Source of the DNA: Salipiger aestuarii
GTDB taxonomy: Bacteria; Pseudomonadota; Alphaproteobacteria; Rhodobacterales; Rhodobacteraceae
Reading direction: 5' to 3'
Assembly (NCBI RefSeq): GCF_003259905.1
Contig: NZ_QLMG01000016.1
Span: forward strand, 22,898 to 86,897
Length of the DNA stretch: 64,000 nucleotides
Shown here: one piece after another, positions 10,006 through 17,244 of the stretch
Position numbering within the stretch: position 1 is the first letter of the stretch
Layout of the letters: each line of letters opens with the position of its first letter
Notes under the pieces: generated by a model
Database searches by the model: none
Told to the model about the DNA's origin: nothing
The model's input: the letters and a program-made list of their open reading frames with translations, nothing else
Translations under genes and position numbers: made by a program

Positions 10006-11022
10006 CTACATTTTGCGATAAGCGGCGATGATCTTGTCGGGGTTGGGCAGGCAGAACTGTTCCATGTGCTTCGCGTAAGGGATCGGCACATCCGGAAAGG
10101 TGACACGCGCCGGCGATGCTTTCAGCTTCGAGACGTCGTGCTCGGTCACGGTGGCGATGATCTCGCCCGAGACGCCGTAGCTGTGGTAATCCTCGTCGAT
10201 CACGATCAAACGGCCGGTCTTGGCGACCGAATTGATCACCGTCTCTCGATCCAGCGGGACCAGGGAAACCAGGTCGATAACCTCGGCGTTGACACCCTCT
10301 TCAGCCAGCTTGTCGGCGGCTTTCAGCGCGTTATGCACCCCCATGGCCAAGCCGACCAGCGTCACGTCGGAGCCCGCGCGCACCACTTTGGCCTTGCCGA
10401 TTTCGACGGTGTAGCCCTCTTGCGGCGTGTTGAGCGTCGCGCCCGGTTCGGTGCCCAACCAGCCCATACCCTGCAACTGCTTGTGATACATGTAGACCAC
10501 CGGGTTGTCGTCGCGGATCGCCGCGGTCATCAACCCTTTGGCGTCATAGGCGTTAGAGGGTGAAACGACCTTCATGCCCGGCAGATGGGCGAAGGTCCCG
10601 TAGAGGCATTGCGAGTGCTGACCCGCATCCGAGTACCCGCCTCCGGTCGAGGTCATCAGAACCATCGGAACCGACGCGTTGCCACCCGAGAAATACGCGT
10701 TCTTGGCCATCTGGTTATAAATCGCATCAAAGCAGACGCCGAAGAAATCGACGAACATCAATTCCACGACGGGCCGCATCCCATCCATCGCCGCGCCCAC
10801 CGCAGCACTGATGAAGCCGGTTTCGGAAATCGGAGTATCGCGCACGCGTTCCTTTCCGAATTTCTCGAACAGGCCCCGGGTGTTTCCAAAGATGCCGCCG
10901 AAACCGGCGATATCCTCGCCCATCACGAAGACGCGCGGATCGCGTTGCATCTCTTGCTGCATCGCCTCAGCCATCGCGCGCGCGATCGTCAGCCGGCGTT
11001 CGTTGGTCGGTTGGTCAAGCAT
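10006..11022 (-). CDS. Thiamine-diphosphate-dependent dehydrogenase E1 beta subunit (acetoin/2-oxoacid type)
   Basis: This 338-aa protein is homologous to PDH/AcoB E1-beta. It has the N-terminal GEDIAGFGGIFGNTRGL and RVRDTPISETGFISAAVGAA segments, the central GGGYSDAGQHSQ loop next to the active site, and the C-terminal transketolase domain with RLIVIDEDYHSYGVSGEI. The start chosen (MLDQPT) has AAGGA eight bases upstream; an in-frame start eight codons earlier lacks one. It lies 43 bp after E1-alpha and 30 bp before the lipoyl protein. E1 would decarboxylate a 2-oxo compound or cleave acetoin and acylate the lipoyl arm. The acetoin-dehydrogenase subfamily is the closest resemblance. Confidence 0.9.
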   Translation of the reverse strand: MLDQPTNERRLTIARAMAEAMQQEMQRDPRVFVMGEDIAGFGGIFGNTRGLFEKFGKERVRDTPISETGFISAAVGAAMDGMRPVVELMFVDFFGVCFDAIYNQMAKNAYFSGGNASVPMVLMTSTGGGYSDAGQHSQCLYGTFAHLPGMKVVSPSNAYDAKGLMTAAIRDDNPVVYMYHKQLQGMGWLGTEPGATLNTPQEGYTVEIGKAKVVRAGSDVTLVGLAMGVHNALKAADKLAEEGVNAEVIDLVSLVPLDRETVINSVAKTGRLIVIDEDYHSYGVSGEIIATVTEHDVSKLKASPARVTFPDVPIPYAKHMEQFCLPNPDKIIAAYRKM

Positions 11023-11065
11023 GGGTTGAATCCTTTCGTACCACACGTCGGTGGAGGTCTGAAAT

Positions 11066-12049
11066 CTAGACGAAAACGGCGGTCAGCGCATCGGATTCCG
11101 GCGCATAGTCGCTTTCGCGGGCAAATGTGATTGCGTCCGCCACCAAGCTGTCGGCGCGCTGTTCGATCTCGTCAAGTTCCGTGGCGGTGCAACCCTCGGC
11201 AAGCAGGCGCTCGCGCATTTTGGGGATCGGATCCTTGGCAAACAGCGCGTCCTTCTCGCCCTTGGGGCGATACTGCTCGGCGTCGCCCATGAAGTGGCCC
11301 GCCAGCCGGTAGGTTTCCGCCTCGATCAGCGTCGGCCCCTCGCCTTTGCGTGCGCGCGCAATCGCCTCACCCGCGACATCGAAGATCGCATGAGGGTCGT
11401 TGCCGGGAACGTAGTGCCCCGGCATACCATAGCCCGCTGCGCGCACGTCATTGCGGATCACGGCCGTAGCCTCGGCCTTGGGAACCGAAATACCCCAGGA
11501 GTTATCCTCGATCACGAAGACGACCGGAAGCTTCCAGGTCCCGGCAAGATTGAGAGCTTCGTGAAATGCGCCCTGGTTTGCGGCACCCTCGCCCAGGAAT
11601 GCGACCGCGACTCCCGGTTTGTTCTGAATCGTGCGCGACAGCGCAGCCCCGCAAGCAGGGCCGCAGCTTTCACCGATGATGCCCGAGCATGAAAAATTCA
11701 CCGCCGGGTCGATCAGATGCATGTGGCCGCCCCGCCCGCCAGACAGGCCGGTCGATTTGCCAAAAATCTCGGCGGCCATCCTTTTCAGGTCAACGCCCTT
11801 GGCGATCGCCTGGTGGTGAGGGCGGTGGGTCGCGGTCACGATATCGTCTGCATTTAGATGCGCGCAAACGCCCACGGCGACCGGCTCTTGCCCGTTCGAC
11901 AGGTGCATCTCACCGGGGATCGGCCCGTTCGCCATGTTGAACGCGGGCGTCTTGCCTTCGAGATAAGCCTTCTCGATCGCTTCTTCAAAGCGTCGGCTGA
12001 CCACCATGTTTTCGTACATCCACAGTGACTGTTCTTTCGTCGGCTGCAT
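11066..12049 (-). CDS. Thiamine-diphosphate-dependent dehydrogenase E1 alpha subunit (AcoA/PdhA-like)
   Basis: This 327-aa protein carries the ThDP-binding motif GEGAANQGAFHEALNLA...VFVIEDN at about residues 163-195. It also has the GGRGGHMHL loop and the C-terminal TYRLAGHFMGD histidine region typical of acetoin/pyruvate dehydrogenase E1-alpha. The start MQPTKEQ has GGGAGGA at the right distance; upstream in-frame sequence lacks family similarity. It is the first gene of a four-gene operon (E1-alpha, E1-beta, lipoyl domain, lipoate ligase) reading leftwards. Confidence 0.9.
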   Translation of the reverse strand: MQPTKEQSLWMYENMVVSRRFEEAIEKAYLEGKTPAFNMANGPIPGEMHLSNGQEPVAVGVCAHLNADDIVTATHRPHHQAIAKGVDLKRMAAEIFGKSTGLSGGRGGHMHLIDPAVNFSCSGIIGESCGPACGAALSRTIQNKPGVAVAFLGEGAANQGAFHEALNLAGTWKLPVVFVIEDNSWGISVPKAEATAVIRNDVRAAGYGMPGHYVPGNDPHAIFDVAGEAIARARKGEGPTLIEAETYRLAGHFMGDAEQYRPKGEKDALFAKDPIPKMRERLLAEGCTATELDEIEQRADSLVADAITFARESDYAPESDALTAVFV

Positions 12050-12383
12050 GGCAGTCCTCCCTGTTGTTCGGTTCGCGTGCGGGCGCACAAGCCACTTAAC
12101 ACTATGCCACCGCTCGACTTTCACATTGACGCAGATCAACGAGCTGCCAGTCAGGTCGCCCATTCCAGGCCGCGCTGTGCCAGGGCGAATTGTGCCCGCA
12201 CGAATTTGCGAACCCGGCGGGATCGCGCGCGGGCCCCTTGCCCAACTGGCGCTTTACGGTGCGGGGGCGATCACCGCCCCCTGCCCCGGCCTGACGATGC
12301 CGAATCCCCAGGTCACTGACTGCTTGCGGATGTAGACAAGATTCCAAGTTGGGTCGCCACGTCGTCCGCACCCAAGGATAACC
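12050..12383. other. Intergenic region between the E1-alpha operon and the ATPase gene
   Basis: This 334-bp stretch separates two divergent genes and must hold the promoter of the leftward E1 operon and that of the rightward ATPase. No convincing gene is visible, and short open frames here lack ribosome sites. No strong sigma-70 hexamer pair was found by eye. The right edge carries an inverted repeat that overlaps the ATPase start. Confidence 0.5.
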
Positions 12384-12418
12384 TTGCAAATCTGCCATGC
12401 AATGGAGTATTTGCAAGG
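12382..12418. repeat. Nested inverted repeat over the start of the ATPase gene
   Basis: CCTTGCAAAT at 12382-12391 is matched exactly in inverted orientation by ATTTGCAAGG at 12409-12418. A second inner pair, CCAT/ATGG, sits in the 17-bp spacer. The structure includes the TTG start codon and ends just before the in-frame ATG at 12420. It could be an operator or an RNA hairpin controlling translation. Confidence 0.55.
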
Positions 12419-13583
12419 TATGTACACACGCCAGTCTAATCAGATTGTAGAGTCAGCCCTGAAAAGCCAGGCCGCCGTTGTCCTTCTCGGGCCCAGACAG
12501 GTCGGGAAAACCACGCTTGCTCTCGACATCGCCTCGGAGCGGGCATCGGTGTACCTTGATCTGGAGCGTGATGCGGACAGGCAGATCCTGATCGAGCCGG
12601 ATCTTTATCTGGACGAACAGGCGGGCAAGCTGGTCATCCTAGATGAGGTCCAGCAGATGCCCGGACTCTTCAAAAGCCTGCGCGGGCAGATTGACCGCCG
12701 CAAGCGGGCCGGGTTTCGGACGGGACAGTTTCTTCTGCTTGGCTCGGCTTCGAACGTTCTTCTGCAACAGTCGGCGGAATCCCTGGCCGGCCGTGTCAGG
12801 TATATCGAAATGCCCCCTCTGCAGCTCGCAGAGGTAGGGGCGGATCGGTCGAACACGCTCTGGCTGCGCGGGGGATTTCCCGACAGTTTCCTGGCCGGGA
12901 GCGATCAGGCCAGCATGGCCTGGCGTCTGGACTTTTTGCGCACCTACCTGGAGCGGGACATCCCTGCCCTCGGGCCGCGCATTCCGGCCGCGACCCTGCG
13001 GCGTTTCTGGACCATGCTGGCGCATGTCCAGGGTGGCCTGCTGAATGCCGCCGCCCTTGCCGAAGGTCTCGGGGTTTCCGGCCAGACGGTTGGGCGTTAC
13101 CTCGACCTGCTCGTCGATCTCATGCTGGTACGGCGGCTGCAGCCCTGGCACGAGAATGTCGGCAAGCGTCTGGTGAAATCGCCAAAAGTCTATGTGAGGG
13201 ACAGCGGAATCGTGCATGCCCTGCTGGGCATCGAAAACACCGAAGGGCTTCTTGGGCATCCGGTGGTCGGGGGCAGTTGGGAAGGTTACTGTATCGAGGC
13301 CCTTCTTGCCGCTGCGCCAACCGGCACGGAGCCCTTTTTCTATCGCACCTCGGCAGGCGCAGAGCTTGACCTCGTCCTACGCCTGCCCGGAAGCGACATC
13401 TGGGCGATCGAAATCAAACGCACGACCGCGCCAAAGGTCTCGCGCGGGTTCCACACGGGCGCGGACGACATCAAGGCCGACCAAAAGCTACTGATCTACG
13501 CCGGAGAGCGTGACGTTCCGGTGGCTGACGGAATTCGTGCAATGCCTCTCGAACACGGGGTCCGGCTGCTGAGAGCACTCTAG
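12384..13583 (+). CDS. AAA-family ATPase with C-terminal DUF4143 domain
   Basis: The protein is 399 aa if it starts at TTG 12384 (AAGGA five bases upstream) or 387 aa from ATG 12420. It shows Walker A LLGPRQVGKTT at about 34-44, Walker B KLVILDEVQQMP near 82-93 and a LLLGSAS sensor segment. A C-terminal DUF4143 (restriction-endonuclease-like) region contains the YRTSAGAELDLVL...WAIEIKRT core. The AAA_14+DUF4143 combination is common in bacteria and archaea, but the biochemical role is not established. It stands alone beside an IS remnant and the replication module, typical accessory cargo. Confidence 0.85.
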   Translation: MQICHAMEYLQGMYTRQSNQIVESALKSQAAVVLLGPRQVGKTTLALDIASERASVYLDLERDADRQILIEPDLYLDEQAGKLVILDEVQQMPGLFKSLRGQIDRRKRAGFRTGQFLLLGSASNVLLQQSAESLAGRVRYIEMPPLQLAEVGADRSNTLWLRGGFPDSFLAGSDQASMAWRLDFLRTYLERDIPALGPRIPAATLRRFWTMLAHVQGGLLNAAALAEGLGVSGQTVGRYLDLLVDLMLVRRLQPWHENVGKRLVKSPKVYVRDSGIVHALLGIENTEGLLGHPVVGGSWEGYCIEALLAAAPTGTEPFFYRTSAGAELDLVLRLPGSDIWAIEIKRTTAPKVSRGFHTGADDIKADQKLLIYAGERDVPVADGIRAMPLEHGVRLLRAL

Positions 13584-13927
13584 AGCCCCGACTCACACGT
13601 CCGGAGCCAGATGCACAGCAAGGCGAGATGTAGGGATGCGAGAACATTGTCGTCGCTCCGGTCATAAGCGCGGTCCGCGGGGTGTCGTTCCCGCCGCGCA
13701 CCAACGAGCAGGTCCGCCGCCGAGCGACTGTCGTGAGCCTGGCCTTCGGTCAGTCTCAACAAGATCGGACGGCCGATCGCATCCACCAGCGCGTGGCTTT
13801 TGGTGATCACGCCAGCGGATCGGCCCCCATTATCCGGACGCTGGCCCGATGCTGATGACCCGCGATGGATCAGCAACCACTCAAAATCCGTCAAATCAAA
13901 CGGGTCCATGCCCAGATGCTGCTGCAT
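13580..13927 (-). pseudogene. Internally deleted IS5-family transposase remnant
   Basis: The 115-aa frame joins pieces of one IS5-family (DDE) transposase. It has the N-terminal FDLTDFEWLLI segment, the middle ITKSHALVDAIGRPILLRLTEGQAHD...AADLLVGAR, and the C-terminal LALLCIWLRTCESGL. The stretches between, including most of the catalytic core, are missing, yet the frame stays open. Full-length relatives are about 260-280 aa. It overlaps the last bases of the ATPase gene. No terminal inverted repeats or target duplications could be fixed by eye. It is best read as a dead insertion sequence. Confidence 0.75.
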
Positions 13928-14479
13928 TCATGCTGGATCACAACTCGCCTTTTTTGAGACACCAGGTAATGGGTATGCGACCTAGCGCGGCGCTGGCTCA
14001 TGTCTCCGCGCCCTTGTATAAGACGTGCGTGACGCGATCAGCGTCAACGGTAGCTCTTCGGCGGGATCTGCCAGTTCGCGCGTGACGGATGCTCGCGGCC
14101 TGCGGTTCGGGCCCAAGCGACCCTTTGTTTCAGTGGGACGCGGCCGGAACCTCAGCCGGGCTCAATGGCCTCGCAGCTCTGGGCATCTTCGCAAGGGTGT
14201 TGTCGTGGTCAGTCGCAAGACGGTGTCCGAGAACCCTGCGAGTTCTCCCTCGGCGGTCCACCGCCCTTATTCGCGCCGCTGCGTTTCTTCGAATGTGACA
14301 CGTTGCATCACGTGACGGGCGTCGCGCCGTCATTCCGTTCACTCAGGTTATCGCCGATCCCGCCAGAGCTGCGCGGCGCAAGTCGATCCGCCCTTGCAGG
14401 CGTTCATCATCCAGGGTGCGAAAGACGCAGCGCAAGCAGGCTAGGCGCGTTGGCTTCCGACAGAGCGGCTGACTGGAAC
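13928..14479. other. Non-coding stretch between the IS remnant and the repABC module
   Basis: About 550 bp without a supportable gene. Short open frames exist on both strands but show no domain, no ribosome site and no conserved composition. The region probably represents mobile-element debris left of the replicon backbone. Confidence 0.45.
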
Positions 14480-14507
14480 CCCAATCTTGAACGCGTTCAA
14501 GATTGGG
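14480..14507. promoter_or_regulatory. 28-bp perfect palindrome upstream of repA (candidate parS/centromere site)
   Basis: Bases 14480-14507 form a perfect 28-bp inverted repeat with no loop, with core CTTGAACGCGTTCAAG at 14486-14501. It lies 138 bp before the repA start. The 18-bp heart of the palindrome recurs inside repB. Perfect short palindromes near repABC genes are the known binding sites of RepB (ParB-type) proteins, so this is the likely plasmid-specific partition site. It could also be a RepA/RepB autoregulatory operator. The absence of a loop and of a following T-run argues against a terminator. Confidence 0.7.
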
Positions 14508-14557
14508 CCTTTTGGAACAATGGGCCTTCAAAATAGGCGCCTGAGAAGCATAGGCGC
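14505..14557. repeat. Two successive direct-repeat pairs with 17-bp period in the repA leader
   Basis: GGGCCTT occurs at 14505 and 14522, and ATAGGCGC at 14533 and 14550. Both pairs are spaced exactly 17 bp start to start. They follow directly on the palindrome and precede repA. The role is unknown; a protein-binding array is possible. Confidence 0.4.
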
Positions 14558-14645
14558 GTGGTATCTTTATCTTTCCACCATAACCGTGCTACTATCGAAG
14601 CCGAATCGAGTCGAACTCGGACCCAACCGAAGTCAGGGCTTAGCA

Positions 14646-16001
14646 ATGAGCGGTAGTCTAGAACAGTTTTTGACAGATCTGTCACGCGGGCTTGAGCGCA
14701 CGATGGTGGCGGTGAACAAGGAACTCACCTTGCGTCAGCGCATCAAACGCACATGGTCCATGCGCCAGTGCGCGCGCTTCCTGAACGTGAGTATACAGTA
14801 CCTTACCAAGTTCGCCAATTCGAGCGATGACTTTCCCGCCGGCGAATATGTTGGAAGAGAGCGAGTCTTCACGCTGTCCGAATTGATGCGGATGCGGGCT
14901 CTTCTCGCGGCCTCGGCAAAGCGACCCTACGATTATCTGGCCTGGCGCAAACCCGACGCCCCCTTGCCCGTCATCTCGTTTGCCAGCCAGAAAGGCGGCA
15001 CCGCCAAGAGCCTGAGCGCCGCGCATTTTGCGCAGTATCTCAGTTTGCACTACGGTATGCGGGTTGGTGTCATGGACGCCGACCCGCAAAGCACCATAAC
15101 GCTCTATTTTGTCGGGGGAGAGGGTCTTCCTCAGATGCCGGATGAAAACACCGCCTCCATGGTGGACTTTGCCGGACTCTTTCAATCAGAAAACGCGCCA
15201 TACACCGATCACGATGCGCAAACGCTCGACAGCTTCTTTCTCAAGACCTCCTGGCCGGGGCTGCGCCTGTTGCCAGCGCATGGCGAAACATCCGAGGGTG
15301 AGATCCAGATTGCACGGCTTGTCCGCGAAGCGCCTGCGGGAAAGAGCTTTTACCGCTACCTGCGCGATGCAATCGACCGATGGAAGGCAGGCCACCCCCC
15401 AAAGACGCTGCCCAATGAGCTGGCGGTCGACGGCAAGGTCGATCAGAATCGGCTGGACTCGGCTCTGACCGAAACCCTGGACGTCATCATCATCGACTAT
15501 CAGCCAGCGCTTACCCTGTTCCAGTTGAACAACGTGATTGCCTCGTCTTCGCTGGTTATTCCGCAAACCATGAAGGGGTTCGACATCGCGACGTTGTCGA
15601 CCTTCGTGAGCGGGCTGCTCGGGATGCTTCAGCACATCCTGGCCCATGAAAGAATCGAAATCGGATCCGGTGCCAACATGCTGTTGCCGACGATCGTCCA
15701 GCGGTCCAATGCGCAGGATCTCAACCACATCGGAAACCTGCTGGAACATTGCCCCACGGAAATCCTGCCGGTGTTCTACCTGCGCTCCGATGCTATCTCG
15801 AATGCGTCCGACGTCTATCAGTCCGTATATGAATACGAGCCGGATACGCCGGGAAAGCGCAAGGGGATCAATCGGTTCATCACGAATGCCGATGCCGTCA
15901 ACGACGCCATAGTGTCGCGGCTCTGGCCTGGCCTTGAACGTGGCTATGCCAATACATGGATGGACGAATTCTATGAGGATGACGGCGAGGGTGACGCATG
16001 A
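14646..16001 (+). CDS. repA: Plasmid partition ATPase RepA (ParA family, repABC type)
   Basis: The 451-aa protein is the Walker-type segregation ATPase of a repABC replicon. It has an N-terminal DNA-binding region (MRQCARFLNVSIQYLTKFA, about residues 40-60) and then the ParA core. The deviant Walker A is KGGTAKS near 115, where most relatives have KGG(S/T)GKT. DADPQST follows as Walker A', and a VIIIDYQPAL Walker B lies near 285. It partitions plasmid copies together with RepB and normally represses the operon. MSGSLEQ was chosen as start because similarity begins there, though the ribosome site is weak. Its stop overlaps repB by ATGA. Upstream are the palindrome and direct repeats. Confidence 0.9.
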   Translation: MSGSLEQFLTDLSRGLERTMVAVNKELTLRQRIKRTWSMRQCARFLNVSIQYLTKFANSSDDFPAGEYVGRERVFTLSELMRMRALLAASAKRPYDYLAWRKPDAPLPVISFASQKGGTAKSLSAAHFAQYLSLHYGMRVGVMDADPQSTITLYFVGGEGLPQMPDENTASMVDFAGLFQSENAPYTDHDAQTLDSFFLKTSWPGLRLLPAHGETSEGEIQIARLVREAPAGKSFYRYLRDAIDRWKAGHPPKTLPNELAVDGKVDQNRLDSALTETLDVIIIDYQPALTLFQLNNVIASSSLVIPQTMKGFDIATLSTFVSGLLGMLQHILAHERIEIGSGANMLLPTIVQRSNAQDLNHIGNLLEHCPTEILPVFYLRSDAISNASDVYQSVYEYEPDTPGKRKGINRFITNADAVNDAIVSRLWPGLERGYANTWMDEFYEDDGEGDA

Positions 16002-17020
16002 AACGCAGTATTCCAAGGTCGCTGGTCAGCAAGGCAACCAATCCCGACACACCCAAGGAGCACGTGGCCGGTTCCGAAGGCAGGACGGAACCGGGTGATG
16101 CGGTTTCGACGCCTTTCAAGGGGGCCGGCAGTGCCTGGAAATCAGGGGCGCTTGCGCAGTCGCAAGCCGCCGTGGAGCGCAGCAGATACGAGCTTTGTTC
16201 CGATATCCTTCACGGTCGTCACGAGATCAGCCTGACTCAGGACCAGATCTCTGATCCGATGGGGACCGACCGCCGACAAGACTGGATGTCTCAGGACGCT
16301 TTCAGGTCTTTGGTAAGCAGCATTGCCACGAACGGGCAGGACACGCCCATTCTGGTCTGGCCCGAAGATCCGGACTGGACGCCGGATTCGCTGGATCCGA
16401 CGAATGTCGCCGGCGTTCCATTTGTGATGCTGACGGGGCGTCGCCGACTGGCAGCCGCGTCAGAACTTGGCATTCCCCTTCGTGCGATCCTTGCCCCGCC
16501 TGATGCGCGACATGCCGAGAACAGCACGTTCGAGATGTTGTTCCTACGGTTCCGCGAAAATGAGGAACGTGAAAACCTTAGCCCGTTTGAGCGTCTGGTT
16601 TCGATTGGCGAAATGTATGAGACGCTGGCGTCTGGCGAAAAAAGGCTGACAGCCGTCGCCTTCGCCAAGAAAATTGGTGTGCATGAAAGCCTGGTCTCAC
16701 GCGCGCGCGCCGTATTCGCCGCGCAGGAGCAAATCTTGAACGCGTTCAAGAATGTCTACGACATGAGTTTTCGCGATTTGCAGGGGGCGCTGGCGAGCCT
16801 GGAGAGCGTGAGCAAACCCAAGGCCAAGCCAAGGGCCAAGCCGCGAAAGCTCACGGTGAAGCGCAAGGTGGGCCACCGAAATCTTTCGGTCACGTCTGTC
16901 GATGGGAACTTGTCGATCAAGGTCGCGGGTATGCCGATAGATCAAGAGCGCCTTGAGAAGCTTGGAGATCTGGTCGCGAGCTACTTGAGCAGCGAAACCC
17001 CGGACAAGACGACCGGCTGA
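15998..17020 (+). CDS. repB: Centromere-binding protein RepB (ParB family)
   Basis: This 340-aa protein has the ParB/RepB fold. Features are an N-terminal nuclease-like domain with LTGRRRLAAASELG (about 146-159), a RFRENEERENLSPFE segment (about 184-198), the helix-turn-helix AFAKKIGVHESLVSRARAVF (about 222-241) and a basic C-terminal region (KPKAKPRAKPRK). It binds the plasmid's palindromic partition sites and links them to RepA. It is translationally coupled to repA through a four-base overlap. Unusually, its own coding sequence contains an 18-bp copy of the palindrome found upstream of repA, around codons for ILNAFKN. Confidence 0.9.
   Translation: MKRSIPRSLVSKATNPDTPKEHVAGSEGRTEPGDAVSTPFKGAGSAWKSGALAQSQAAVERSRYELCSDILHGRHEISLTQDQISDPMGTDRRQDWMSQDAFRSLVSSIATNGQDTPILVWPEDPDWTPDSLDPTNVAGVPFVMLTGRRRLAAASELGIPLRAILAPPDARHAENSTFEMLFLRFRENEERENLSPFERLVSIGEMYETLASGEKRLTAVAFAKKIGVHESLVSRARAVFAAQEQILNAFKNVYDMSFRDLQGALASLESVSKPKAKPRAKPRKLTVKRKVGHRNLSVTSVDGNLSIKVAGMPIDQERLEKLGDLVASYLSSETPDKTTG
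16734..16751. promoter_or_regulatory. Second copy of the partition palindrome, inside repB
   Basis: TCTTGAACGCGTTCAAGA at 16734-16751 is a perfect 18-bp palindrome identical to the centre of the one at 14480-14507. It sits within the repB reading frame. A binding site in this position could let RepB act as a roadblock or nucleate spreading from within its own gene. Confidence 0.65.
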
Positions 17021-17091
17021 CGACCCTGTTCTCGAAATGGTCATCTGAACGACGAGGCAACGAGTAAAAGGAACGACGCGTGAACTAACGG

Positions 17092-17145
17092 CAAAAGAAA
17101 AGCCCCCAAGCGGTGTGGCCTGAGAGCTGATCTAATGGTTTGGTC
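17092..17145 (-). ncRNA. Predicted counter-transcribed RNA (ctRNA) of the repB-repC spacer
   Basis: The 224-bp repB-repC gap contains, on the minus strand, a good sigma-70 promoter (17152-17180), with predicted start about 17145. About 50 bp downstream is an imperfect stem (GCC...GGC around CC-GCTT-GG, 17102-17120) followed by a T-rich tract (CTTTTCTTTTG, 17091-17102), a plausible rho-independent terminator. The predicted 50-55 nt RNA matches, in place, strand and size, the antisense RNA that sets copy number and incompatibility in repABC plasmids by attenuating repC expression. The ends are inferred. Confidence 0.65.
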
Positions 17146-17151
17146 GCCTTC

Positions 17152-17180
17152 AAGATAAGTCTCACAAGGTTCACTGTCAA
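17152..17180 (-). promoter_or_regulatory. Sigma-70 promoter for the ctRNA
   Basis: Reading the minus strand, a perfect -35 TTGACA (17180-17175) is separated by exactly 17 bp from the -10 TATCTT (17157-17152). It is one of the best consensus promoters in the window and points away from repC into the repB-repC spacer. Confidence 0.7.
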
Positions 17181-17214
17181 CGAAGAACGCTTCCGAGCGA
17201 ACGGCATTCTTTTG

Positions 17215-17232
17215 CCTCCACATAATCGGAGG
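17215..17232 (+). promoter_or_regulatory. Hairpin masking the repC ribosome-binding site
   Basis: CCTCC (17215-17219) can pair with GGAGG (17228-17232) across an 8-base loop. The 3' arm is the repC Shine-Dalgarno sequence, 12 bases before the ATG. In known repABC leaders, ctRNA binding drives formation of such a structure and lowers RepC synthesis; this is the matching element here. Confidence 0.55.
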
Positions 17233-17244
17233 TGAGATACAGGC

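Noticed and set aside
14025..14315. Possible small gene between the IS remnant and repA
   Set aside because: No ribosome site, no domain, Ser/Arg-rich composition; treated as non-coding debris.
14480..14507. 28-bp palindrome as a transcription terminator
   Set aside because: No loop, no T-run, and an identical core inside repB; a protein-binding site is the better explanation.
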